Source of the DNA: Paenirhizobium selenitireducens ATCC BAA-1503
Lineage (GTDB): Bacteria; Pseudomonadota; Alphaproteobacteria; Rhizobiales; Rhizobiaceae
Assembly: GCF_000518785.1 (NCBI RefSeq)
Contig: NZ_KI912495.1
Coordinates: 274,257-338,256, forward strand
Reading direction: 5' to 3'
DNA length: 64,000 nt
The position numbers and the translations under genes are program-made. The notes beneath the pieces were generated by a model. The model had not been told where the DNA came from and ran no database searches. It saw nothing but the letters and a program-made list of their open reading frames with translations. Below, piece after piece: positions 54,271 to 62,722 of the stretch (its first letter is position 1; every line of letters starts with the position of its first letter).

Positions 54271-55013
54271 GCCGTCCGCCTGGCCGGAGTATGGATGTAC
54301 CCGACGCCGCGTACCGTCTTGAGAGCCTCCGGTTTGGATGGATTGTGTTCCACCTTCTTGCGAATACGGGCGATACGGACGTCGATACTGCGATCGAAGG
54401 AATCGTTGTCGCGATTGTGGGCCAGATCGAGAAGCCTGTCGCGTGTGAGCACTCGATCCGGGTTTTGCAGAAACACCTGAAGCAGGTCGAATTCCATCGC
54501 CGTCACAGGCTCACACGCACCGTTCCCATGCACCAGGCTGCGGGCTTCCAGATCGACGAACATCTTTCCGAAAGGTCGGATGTTCTTCGGGGGCGCGATT
54601 GCGTGCTCCTCGTTCACTGTGTTGCCAGCCGGCGGCTGTCGGCGCAGGACGGCCTTGATCCGCGTCTTCAGTTCCCGGAGATCGAAGGGCTTGGTCATGT
54701 AGTCGTCCGCGCCCATTTCCAGCCCGGCGATCTTGTCGGCGATATTGCTGGCGGCGGTCAGCATCACGACTGGTGTGCTGCGCGTCCGACGGATCCGTTG
54801 AAGGATCGACAATCCATCTTCGCCCGGCATGTTAATATCCATGACGATCAGATCGGCATCCTCTTGGTTGAGAAGCGCATCGAGCGAATTGCCGCTGGAG
54901 GCGGTGCGCACCGAACAATTATCCCGTTCCAGATATTCGGCGACCATCTCACGCAGACCGACTTCGTCGTCGACGACGATTAGACGGGGTTGATAGAGGG
55001 GCAGGACATCCAT
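54267..55013 (-). CDS. OmpR-family response regulator
   Basis: 248 residues. Receiver with VVDDEVGLREMVAEYLERD, phospho-Asp in DLIVMDINMPGEDGLS, VVMLTAAS and DDYMTKPFDLREL, then a winged-helix output (AMEFDLLQVFLQNPDRVLTR; DVRIARIRKKVEHNP; VRGVGYIHTP). Partner of the coupled hybrid kinase (ATGA overlap). Divergent from the LuxR gene, so it may control that gene too. Confidence 0.93.
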   Translation of the reverse strand: MDVLPLYQPRLIVVDDEVGLREMVAEYLERDNCSVRTASSGNSLDALLNQEDADLIVMDINMPGEDGLSILQRIRRTRSTPVVMLTAASNIADKIAGLEMGADDYMTKPFDLRELKTRIKAVLRRQPPAGNTVNEEHAIAPPKNIRPFGKMFVDLEARSLVHGNGACEPVTAMEFDLLQVFLQNPDRVLTRDRLLDLAHNRDNDSFDRSIDVRIARIRKKVEHNPSKPEALKTVRGVGYIHTPARRTA

Positions 55014-55237
55014 CGACGCTCTCCGAAATCATGTCTGGTTCTGCGAAAGATTGCGCCGCGCGCCGTGTGCGAACACGCTTAAGCCACGCCGCAGCCGCCG
55101 TCGTCACCCGCAAGTATGATGTATTAGTTGCACCTCTCGACATAAGTTGTTCGGCCGGGAGCGTTTGGTTGCATATCTCTGTCTGTTCCTGCCACTGTAT
55201 CGGCGGGAGAGGTGAGGGCGGTTGCAAAGAGGGTGCA

Positions 55238-56404
55238 ATGAGCAGGCTGAACGACGAAATCCTGTCTTCGATCATAGGTGACATTTACGATTGCGCATTG
55301 AGCCCGGAAGGCTGGACGGGGGTCATGAGCCGCATCACTGAAACGATAGATGCCGCCTACACGACCATTGCACTGACCAGCATTACCGACAGTCGAGGCA
55401 GGTTCGCAGCGCAGTCCCCTTGGGATCCCGAGCAGATGCGGGCGCTGCAGGAGTACCAGCTTGATGCCATACCGGGCCTTCGGGAAGCAGTCATCGGTGA
55501 TGTCGATCTTCCCTTGAGGACATTGTCCGTTGTCAGCGAGGCGGAACTCGATCGATCGGCATTTTTCCAGGAATGGGCCAAACCTCAAGGACTACGCGAG
55601 GGATGCACGACGAAGTTCGTCCATACCGCCGACCGGATCGGTTTGTTCAGTACGACAACATGGGCGAACCGTCCGCCGATTAGCGTCGAAGAACAGCGGT
55701 TTCTGGCATTGCTTTCGCCCCATCTGCGGCGCGCGTCCCTGATCGGCGATCTGCTCGACCAGACGCGCGTGACGGCCGGCCTCTACCGTGGCGCGCTTGA
55801 CAGCCTCGCGGTTCCGGTCCTTCTCACCGGCGCAGAAGGCACGATTCTTCATGCCAACACCCCTGCCGCCCAGATGCTCGCCGAACAAATGCTTCTGCAT
55901 TCGCGAAACGGCGTGCTTCAGGCGCAGACGCCGGCCGTTTCGCGCGCCTTGCTGGAAGCGATCTCCGCTGCAGCCCGCGTAGACACCATGCTTGGGTCGC
56001 GCGGCATCGGCCTGCCCATTTCGGCTCAAGGGCAACCTCCCGCTGTCGCTTACGTCCTGCCTTTAAGCGAGGGGACGGCGCGGGCTGTCTTCAGGCCCGC
56101 GTGCGCTGCCGTGTTCATATCGACCAAAATATCCGCCTCGCCGCCACCGGAAGACGTGCTGATTGCGCTCTACGACCTCACGCCGGCCGAGGCGCGCGTC
56201 ACGCTGCACATTGGTAGGGGGGTGAGCCCAGCGCAGTGTGCGTCGGCACTTGCGATTACCGAAAATACGCTGAAGACGCATCTCAGCCGGATCTATGCAA
56301 AGACCGAAACGGCGCGTCAGGCCGATCTCGTGGTGCTCGTATCGACCATAGCCTCCCCCGTCATGCACGGCCTGTCGCTGCCGGGACCGGCCGATATCCG
56401 GTAA
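55238..56404 (+). CDS. LuxR-family transcriptional regulator
   Basis: 388 residues from the ATG at 55238. The N-terminal ~310 residues are a large sensory part (LNDEILSSIIGDIYDCALSP; PVLLTGAEGTILHANTPAAQ resembles a PAS fold). The end is a LuxR helix-turn-helix: LYDLTPAEARVTLHIGRGVS, AQCASALAITENTLKTHLSR and IYAKTETARQADLV. This layout matches helix-turn-helix regulators with unknown sensor parts, common in rhizobia; there is no acyl-HSL-binding pattern. Divergent from the response regulator within the island. Confidence 0.82.
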   Translation: MSRLNDEILSSIIGDIYDCALSPEGWTGVMSRITETIDAAYTTIALTSITDSRGRFAAQSPWDPEQMRALQEYQLDAIPGLREAVIGDVDLPLRTLSVVSEAELDRSAFFQEWAKPQGLREGCTTKFVHTADRIGLFSTTTWANRPPISVEEQRFLALLSPHLRRASLIGDLLDQTRVTAGLYRGALDSLAVPVLLTGAEGTILHANTPAAQMLAEQMLLHSRNGVLQAQTPAVSRALLEAISAAARVDTMLGSRGIGLPISAQGQPPAVAYVLPLSEGTARAVFRPACAAVFISTKISASPPPEDVLIALYDLTPAEARVTLHIGRGVSPAQCASALAITENTLKTHLSRIYAKTETARQADLVVLVSTIASPVMHGLSLPGPADIR

Positions 56405-56913
56405 AGACAACCCCGCCCCAATGTTGTGAAATAGTCGAAGCAGTCGAACCCGCGGAAGTGCGTTTCCAGAGTTGCGACTGAACCTGGCAAACATGGAAGC
56501 AGCCCATGGACACGGCCGATATGCAAGAAGGTAGCTGCATGACGACGACAGCGCTCTTTCGAATGATCTGTCCCGATAGGCAAACCATTCCCGGCCTTCC
56601 GTATCTGTGATCGCCGACCTGACCATCGAAGCGCCATAAGTGGTCAGCTTCCGCCAGGCGAATACTTCTTTCGGCTGGGTGCGGTAACAACGAGCAGCAA
56701 TACTGCCCCTTGCATCCGGCGCACACGCCTCCTGGACGGCAGCACCCTCGACCATTGACGACGATTCTCGGGGTCGGACAGAGCTTCTATCTTGAGACTG
56801 TGATGGCCAAAGCAGTCACACTCGCGCTTCCATATTCAGGGAGAAACCGTGCCCGGATATTCATGCAGCATGGCCACCGGGAGCCCGATATTTCGGGTTC
56901 CCGGTTTGCGGTA
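56405..56913. other. Gene-free stretch between the LuxR and RTX genes
   Basis: About 510 bp between convergent genes. Open frames here lack start signals and known domains. Nothing else is supported; it may be decayed DNA of the island. Confidence 0.45.
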
Positions 56914-59469
56914 TCAGAACAGAAAATCGCTTGCCTGCAAGGCGATGGCATCGTCGAGATGGATGGCGAAGTCAGCGATCTTATCGCCATTGATATCGCC
57001 GTAGACATAGGTGTCGGATGCCTGCTTGTCGAAGCGCAGTTCGCCATATGAGCCAGAGAAGGCGGCCGAGCCCTTGAAGACAAAAGCCTGATCGCCGGCG
57101 ATCACACTGTTGGCGTCGATGCCGGAGAGGCTGATCTTGTCACCCTGGCCGTGGGTGAAGTCGTAGATCGTGTCCTGCCCCGCCGTGGCAACGGTCGTGT
57201 CGCCGGCCGACTTGAACAGGAAGATGTCCGCCCCGGCACCGCCAGTGAGCTTGTCGGCTCCGGTCCAGCCCGACAGCACGTTGGCTGCGGAGTTTCCGGT
57301 CAAAATGTCGTTGTAGCTGGAGCCTGTCAGGTTCTCGATCGACACATAGGTGTCGCCTTTGGCATCGCCGGTATTGGCCGACGCTGTGGCAAGATTGGCA
57401 ATAACACCAGCGGATGCGCCGGCATAGGAGGCGGTGTCGCTATTGGCGCCGCCATCCAGCTTGTCTGCGCCTGCACCACCGATCAGGAGGTCGTTGCCGG
57501 CGGCGCCGGAAAGTATGTTGATACCGGAATTGCCGGTGAGCGTATTGGCCAGCGCATTGCCCGTGCCATTGATATTGGCGACACCGAGAAGCTTCAGGTT
57601 TTCGATGGTCGCGAAGGTGGAGAGGTTGCGCGAGATCAGCGAGGTGATCATGTCGGTTCCGGCACTATCAACGACGTTGTCGGCGCCCGAACCCAGCATA
57701 TAGATATCGTTGCCGGCGCCGCCGTTCAGCGTGTTCATGCCGGAATTGCCGGTCAGCACGTTGTTCAGCGCATTGCCGGTGGCGTTGATATTCGCGGAGC
57801 CGAGAAGCGTCAGGTTTTCGATTGAGGCATAGGACACCAGGCTGCGGGAGATTGTTGATGTGATCGTATCGCTACCCGAAGTGTCGACGATCTTGTCGAC
57901 GCCCGATCCCAGAATGTAGATGTCGTTGCCTGCACCACCTATCAATGTATCGACAACGGTGTCGATGCCACCGTCGAGGACGTTGTTGCCGGTGTTGCCG
58001 GTGATGGTGTTGACGAGCGCATTGCCCGTTCCGGAGAGATTGGCCTGGCCGAGCAAGGTCAGGTTTTCAATGGTCGGATAGCTGGCAAGGTTGCGGCTGA
58101 TTTCGGATGTGATGGTGTCGATGCCGGCGGTGTCGATGACCTTGTCGAAACCGGAGCCGAGCACATAGGTGTCGTTACCGGCGCCCCCGACGAGCGTGTC
58201 GATCTTCGCGCCTTGAGGGCTGTCCTCGACGCCGCCGTCAAGAACGTTGTTGCCAGCCGTGCCGGTGATGATGTTAGCGAGATAATTGCCGGTGCCATTG
58301 ATGTTGCCGCTGCCCAGCAGCTTGAGGTTCTCGACCTCCGCGTAAGCGGCAAGCGAACGGCTGATCGTCGAGACAATAGTGTCGATGCCGCCGCCTGCTG
58401 TACTGAAGGGATCTGGGTTCGCCGCCGACTCGTAAACATCATCGTTGTGCGAGCCGAGGATGTAGGTGTCGTTTCCCGATCCGCCGACCAATATGTCGAT
58501 GACGTTATCGTTGCCGCCATCAAGAGTGTTGTTGCCGTCATTGCCAAGTATTATGTTGGCCAGTGTGTTGCCCGTACCGTTGATATTGCCTGTTCCAGCA
58601 AGTGTCAGGTTCTCGATGTTGGCGTAGGGCGCGAGACTGCGCGTGATGGTCGTCTCGATCGTATCCTGGCCCCCAGCGTCGATGATATCGAATGCGCCGG
58701 CAAAGAACCCGTAGGTGTCGTCTCCCAGTCCGCCGTCGACGGCGTGGTCTATCGTTCCGGTGTCTGTGTTCCTGAAAGTGTCGTTACCGGCGCCGAGCTC
58801 GATGCGTCCTTCGATCGTGCCTGTGTTGGTAATGAAATCTCTTCCCGTGCTTCCGAGGATAGCCATGTCATCGGAGTGTATCAGGCCGTCGTTAAAGACG
58901 TTCGCCTGACCGCTTTGATCCAAACCGAGTGTGATCGCCGTCGTTGTTGCGTCAATGACACCGGCAGCCGTATTGGTAATGCGCAGACCACCGTTGACGG
59001 TGACGATGCCCATGTCAGCGGTGATTGTTCCGGAATTGTAAAAGCCGGACATGCTGCTGTATGTATTTTCGACATACAGGCCGATGTGCGCGTCGATGGT
59101 TCCCGTGTTGACGATATCCATATCCTTGGCATTGCCGTAGATGCCGATATTTGCCGCTGTGATCGCGCCGAGGTTTTCGGCCTCTGTGCCTTCGCCGTAA
59201 AAGGCCATGCCGTTATAGGCGTGGATCGTGCCGCCCGTATCGACCTGAAGGATGGCATTGAGACCTTCGGAAAACATGCCCGATTTGAACATTCCATCGG
59301 CGACGATAGCGCCGGACGTCGTCATGAGGCTATCGTGGAATGCCATACTGTTGGCCATGCCGTGGCCATTGGCGACAGTGATTGAACCGCCAAAATCGAC
59401 CACCCAGTTTCCGTTCGAGGCGTCTACATTCAATGTGGTGGTCTGGGCAGTGGTGATTGTCTTCGACAT
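56914..59469 (-). CDS. RTX-like secreted repeat protein (type I secretion substrate)
   Basis: 851 residues from the ATG at 59469; a GTG at 59523 could add 18. Residues about 1-245 are Gly/Asn/Thr-rich with NTGTI motifs, like a beta-helix. Residues about 248-650 hold five tandem copies of a 70-95-residue unit (GGAGNDxYxLGSG, DTITSxISRxL, IENLTLLGxANINGTGNAL). Residues about 650-750 have RTX nonapeptides (GGAGADKLDGG, LTGGAGADIFLF). The end has FDFTHGQGDKISL-like and ALQASDFLF segments, the typical uncleaved type I secretion signal. Calcium should fold it outside the cell. No enzyme domain, so adhesion or surface-layer function is more likely than toxicity. No HlyB/HlyD/TolC genes lie here. Confidence 0.88.
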   Translation of the reverse strand: MSKTITTAQTTTLNVDASNGNWVVDFGGSITVANGHGMANSMAFHDSLMTTSGAIVADGMFKSGMFSEGLNAILQVDTGGTIHAYNGMAFYGEGTEAENLGAITAANIGIYGNAKDMDIVNTGTIDAHIGLYVENTYSSMSGFYNSGTITADMGIVTVNGGLRITNTAAGVIDATTTAITLGLDQSGQANVFNDGLIHSDDMAILGSTGRDFITNTGTIEGRIELGAGNDTFRNTDTGTIDHAVDGGLGDDTYGFFAGAFDIIDAGGQDTIETTITRSLAPYANIENLTLAGTGNINGTGNTLANIILGNDGNNTLDGGNDNVIDILVGGSGNDTYILGSHNDDVYESAANPDPFSTAGGGIDTIVSTISRSLAAYAEVENLKLLGSGNINGTGNYLANIITGTAGNNVLDGGVEDSPQGAKIDTLVGGAGNDTYVLGSGFDKVIDTAGIDTITSEISRNLASYPTIENLTLLGQANLSGTGNALVNTITGNTGNNVLDGGIDTVVDTLIGGAGNDIYILGSGVDKIVDTSGSDTITSTISRSLVSYASIENLTLLGSANINATGNALNNVLTGNSGMNTLNGGAGNDIYMLGSGADNVVDSAGTDMITSLISRNLSTFATIENLKLLGVANINGTGNALANTLTGNSGINILSGAAGNDLLIGGAGADKLDGGANSDTASYAGASAGVIANLATASANTGDAKGDTYVSIENLTGSSYNDILTGNSAANVLSGWTGADKLTGGAGADIFLFKSAGDTTVATAGQDTIYDFTHGQGDKISLSGIDANSVIAGDQAFVFKGSAAFSGSYGELRFDKQASDTYVYGDINGDKIADFAIHLDDAIALQASDFLF
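57520..58728 (-). repeat. Five in-frame tandem repeats inside the RTX gene
   Basis: DNA-level repeats of roughly 215-285 bp encode the NLTLLG.ANINGTGNAL / DTITS.ISR.L unit five times. Copies differ mainly by small inserts (for example the second at AANPDPFSTAGGG and the third at VEDSPQGAK). This could let copy number change by recombination. Confidence 0.75.
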
Positions 59470-59621
59470 CGGAGGAGCTTCCCAAGATTTGAGTTGCCGT
59501 TCGATACCAACGCTCTGTTTCACTCCGATTTCGGGCAGAATCGCTTATGTTTCGATTGTTTCAAGACACGTCCCAGGGGTGGATTGAAGGCGCAGTTGAA
59601 CAGTTGGCGCAAGCAGCAACC

Positions 59622-60181
59622 TTATCTTGACCTCTTTGCTGCCTTGCCCTTGAGAAGGTCATTCGAGACAGCCCAGTTCAAAACGGCACTAACAGCGGTC
59701 AAATAGACGTCCTTCACGGTGCGTGGCGAGGCGTTCAGTCGAAGTTTCTCGTCCTTCCACTCGAGCAGCGTCTTCTTCGTGAGCTTACGTGCATCTCCTG
59801 TCCTGGCGAACGCGATCAGGTCGTCGATAACAGGTCGCCAGCGCTTATCTGCGCCGTGGCCTCGTCCATCGGCTTTGAGTTCGTTCATATATCGATCGAA
59901 CAGATCGCGAAGGAGAATGGGCGGCACATCTTCCACCACTGGCCGGGCATTCGCGATCAATGGATGACGAGGTGTCCCCGAAACGTCGCCTTCATCGCGT
60001 TCGGCTACACGTCCCAGGGCCTCCAGATCGCTCGAGCGACGGTACGCCATTCGTCCGTGCCATCGATGGCGGTCGTATTGCCGAGCCTGCGATAACGCTC
60101 GATCCTGTCGCCGATCAGATCCTGCAGTGCTGCGTCACCACCCGGAAAATCAAGAGATTCGATGAAATCAAGGGGAGGGAA
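59622..60181 (-). pseudogene. Tyrosine recombinase (integrase) remnant
   Basis: The frame ending at 59622 encodes an integrase core-binding region: LFDRYMNELKADGRGHGADK, RWRPVIDDLIAFARTGDARK, LTKKTLLEWKDEKLR and TVKDVYLTAVSAVLNWAVSN. It stops before any catalytic R...HxxR...Y residues. Upstream N-terminal sequence (PLDFIESLDFPGGDAALQDL) continues in a different frame across about 60005-60050, so there is a frameshift as well as a 3' truncation. It starts right against the tRNA-Thr 3' end, as integrases of tRNA-targeting elements do. Confidence 0.72.

Positions 60182-60190
<9 letters not shown>
60172..60190. other. Putative proximal attachment site at the tRNA-Thr 3' end
   Basis: ggggagggaatggtgctgc overlaps the last nine tRNA-coding bases and ten flanking bases. 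It repeats at 51228-51246 with one mismatch. Confidence 0.6.
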
Positions 60191-60256
<66 letters not shown>

Positions 60257-60410
60257 TTGCGAGGCCCGGTGCATTTGCGCCGTCTCAAGCGAGCCGCCTA
60301 TTGCCACAGCTTCCGGGGGGATGCAAGCCGCAAAACGAACTTCGTTTGAAGAAAACCATCTCGCGCGCAGAACACTTCCGGAAAAGGTGGATTTCGGCTA
60401 TCACCCCGAC

Positions 60411-60662
60411 ATGAACAAAGAGCGGGACGAATTAAGGCCTAGGGCCGAGGCGGGCGAGGGGGCAGAGGATGCCGCCGCGACCGCTGGCGAGCGGAGCCTC
60501 CGCCACGCCGATATCGCGGCCGCGCAGCGCAAGGCGCGCGCCGCGAACACGCTGCGGGAAAACCTCCTGCGGCGCAAACTCCAGCAGCGCTCCCGCCGGC
60601 AAGGCCAGGCCGACGAGACGGATGGCCTGCCTGCCGTAAATTCGCCGAATCGCGATGATTAA
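60411..60662 (+). CDS. Small conserved-type hypothetical protein upstream of murA
   Basis: 83 residues, ATG at 60411 (an in-frame start at 60321 is possible). Basic and Arg/Ala-rich, helical throughout (HADIAAAQRKARAANTLREN, LLRRKLQQRSRRQGQ), with no span or motif. No function is recognised. Confidence 0.5.
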   Translation: MNKERDELRPRAEAGEGAEDAAATAGERSLRHADIAAAQRKARAANTLRENLLRRKLQQRSRRQGQADETDGLPAVNSPNRDD

Positions 60663-60713
60663 CCGTTGCTGAACGGGCGAATTGAACCCGCCGCGCTTTT
60701 CGTCTAAAGAGCC

Positions 60714-60729
60714 CACCCGGCCGGGTGGC
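60714..60729 (+). terminator. Hairpin between the small gene and murA
   Basis: ccacccgg-ccgggtgg is a perfect palindrome followed by cggatttt. It would end the small upstream transcript and leave murA with its own promoter in the remaining 55 bp. Confidence 0.5.
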
Positions 60730-60784
60730 GGATTTTCCACCCATTATCAGGAAAGGCGGGTCTTCACCCGTAACGTAGGCTTAC

Positions 60785-62077
60785 ATGGATCGTATCAGGA
60801 TTGTCGGCGGCAACGAGCTCAATGGGGTAATCCCGATCTCCGGCGCCAAGAATGCCGCTCTGCCCCTGATGATTGCCTCGCTCCTGACCAGCGACACGCT
60901 GACGCTGGAGAACGTGCCGCATCTGGCCGACGTCGAGCTTCTGCTGCGCATCCTCGGCAATCACGGCGTCGACGTCTCGGTCAACGGCCGGCGCGAGCGC
61001 CAGGACGAGGGCTATTCGCGCACCATTCATTTCACCTGCCGCACCATCGTCGATACGACCGCGCCCTACGAACTGGTCTCGAAGATGCGCGCCAGCTTCT
61101 GGGTCATCGGCCCGCTTCTCGCCCGCGAGGGCAGGGCGCGCGTCTCGCTGCCGGGCGGCTGCGCCATCGGCACGCGTCCGGTCGACCTCTTCATCGAGGG
61201 CCTGACGGCGCTCGGCGCGACGATGGAAATCGATAGCGGCTATATCAATGCCACGGCGCCGAAGGGCGGCCTGATCGGCGGCACCTATACCTTCCCCAAG
61301 GTTTCGGTCGGCGCGACCCACGTCATGCTGATGGCGGCCTCGCTGGCCCGCGGCACGACCGTCATCAACAACGCGGCGCGCGAACCGGAAGTGGTCGACC
61401 TCGCCAACTGCCTGAACGCCATGGGCGCGAAGATCTCCGGCGCCGGAACCTCGACCATCACCATCGAGGGCGTGCACAGCCTGTCGGGCGCCCGCCACCG
61501 TGTCCTGCCGGACCGCATCGAGACCGGTACCTATGCCATGGCGGTCGCCATGACCGGCGGCGACGTGACGCTTGAGGGCACCGATTTTGCCTTGCTCGAC
61601 ACCGCACTCGAAGCCGTTCGCCGCGCTGGCGCCGAAATCACGGTGACACCGTCGGGTCTGCGCGTCGTCGGCCACGGCAACGCCATCCGCCCCGTCGACG
61701 TGGTGACCGAGCCCTATCCCGGCTTCCCGACCGACCTGCAGGCCCAGTTCATGGGCCTGATGACGCGCGCCAACGGCGTCTCGCATGTCACCGAGACGAT
61801 CTTCGAAAACCGATTCATGCATGTGCAGGAACTCGCCCGTCTCGGCGCCAAGATCACCCTGTCGGGCCAGACGGCGCGGATCGAGGGTGTGACCCGGCTG
61901 CGCGGCGCGCCCGTCATGGCGACCGATCTGCGCGCCTCGGTGTCGCTGGTCATCGCCGGCCTTGCGGCCGAGGGCGAGACCACCGTGTCGCGCGTCTATC
62001 ACCTCGATCGCGGCTTCGAGCGGCTGGAAGAGAAGCTGACCCGCTGCGGCGCGGTGGTCGAACGCATTACCGACTGA
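60785..62077 (+). CDS. murA: UDP-N-acetylglucosamine 1-carboxyvinyltransferase
   Basis: 430 residues, full length. First motif [20 protein letters not shown] holds the Lys-Asn pair; the catalytic Cys (Cys115 of E. coli) is in [18 protein letters not shown], so the enzyme should be fosfomycin-sensitive in principle. Other conserved segments are [19 protein letters not shown] and the C-terminal [17 protein letters not shown]. It makes the first committed peptidoglycan precursor in the cytoplasm. Confidence 0.97.
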   Translation: MDRIRIVGGNELNGVIPISGAKNAALPLMIASLLTSDTLTLENVPHLADVELLLRILGNHGVDVSVNGRRERQDEGYSRTIHFTCRTIVDTTAPYELVSKMRASFWVIGPLLAREGRARVSLPGGCAIGTRPVDLFIEGLTALGATMEIDSGYINATAPKGGLIGGTYTFPKVSVGATHVMLMAASLARGTTVINNAAREPEVVDLANCLNAMGAKISGAGTSTITIEGVHSLSGARHRVLPDRIETGTYAMAVAMTGGDVTLEGTDFALLDTALEAVRRAGAEITVTPSGLRVVGHGNAIRPVDVVTEPYPGFPTDLQAQFMGLMTRANGVSHVTETIFENRFMHVQELARLGAKITLSGQTARIEGVTRLRGAPVMATDLRASVSLVIAGLAAEGETTVSRVYHLDRGFERLEEKLTRCGAVVERITD

Positions 62078-62232
62078 GTTTCTTGAGGTCCGGTTGACTG
62101 CGACCGGTTGCCTCTTGCATTGCGGCGACCTATGTCGAAAGGATGATGCGTGATCGGTGCGGGCCAGGCGTCAGCCTTTCCGCCTTCACCCGGTCTCGCG
62201 CGTGATCTGCTGGCCAATCGGACAATGATGAC

Positions 62233-62670
62233 ATGACAAGCCTGAAGCTCCTCGCTCTCGACACCGACGACCTCGCGGTGATGTCCGCCCATATGCAGGA
62301 CGCAGTGTTCAAGGTCGCCGACATCACCTTCAAGTCACAGCCCGGCCTGTTCGCCCTTGCCGTGAACCGCTTCGTCTGGGAAGGGGCCGGCGAAAAGCGC
62401 CGGAGCTACGAGCGCCGCCGCGCCATGCTGTCCTTCAAGCGCGTCAGCGCGGTGCGCTCGATCGGTTTCGATCGCCGCAAGGGTAACGACGTGCTCTCGC
62501 TGCTTGCCATCCGCTTCCGCATGGAGGGCGAAGGACCGGAGGGCGTGGTCGAACTCGTGCTGTCGGGCGGCGGCATGATCGCGCTCGATGTCGAATGTAT
62601 AGAAGCACAGCTTGCAGATACCGGCGGAGCATGGGAAACCAGCCACAAGCCCGGTCATCCGGGCAATTGA
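62233..62670 (+). CDS. DUF2948 family protein
   Basis: 145 residues. Start SLKLLALDTDDLAVMSAHMQ, then FALAVNRFVWEGAGEK, RRAMLSFKRVSAVRSIGFDR and GGGMIALDVECIEAQLADTG: the conserved run of the alphaproteobacterial DUF2948, which is commonly found between murA and hisD. Function unknown. The next gene follows after 52 bp. Confidence 0.85.
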   Translation: MTSLKLLALDTDDLAVMSAHMQDAVFKVADITFKSQPGLFALAVNRFVWEGAGEKRRSYERRRAMLSFKRVSAVRSIGFDRRKGNDVLSLLAIRFRMEGEGPEGVVELVLSGGGMIALDVECIEAQLADTGGAWETSHKPGHPGN

Positions 62671-62722
62671 CCGGCTTGGCCGGAAAAGTGCGTGAAGGCG
62701 GGGCAGGAAGGAAGCAGGGGAC

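Noticed and set aside
57520..58728. CRISPR array
   Set aside because: Repeats are long, in frame and protein-coding, with no short constant repeat or unique spacers.
58213..59385. 390-codon plus frame opposite the RTX gene
   Set aside because: Mirror of the repeat-coding strand; no start signal or domain.
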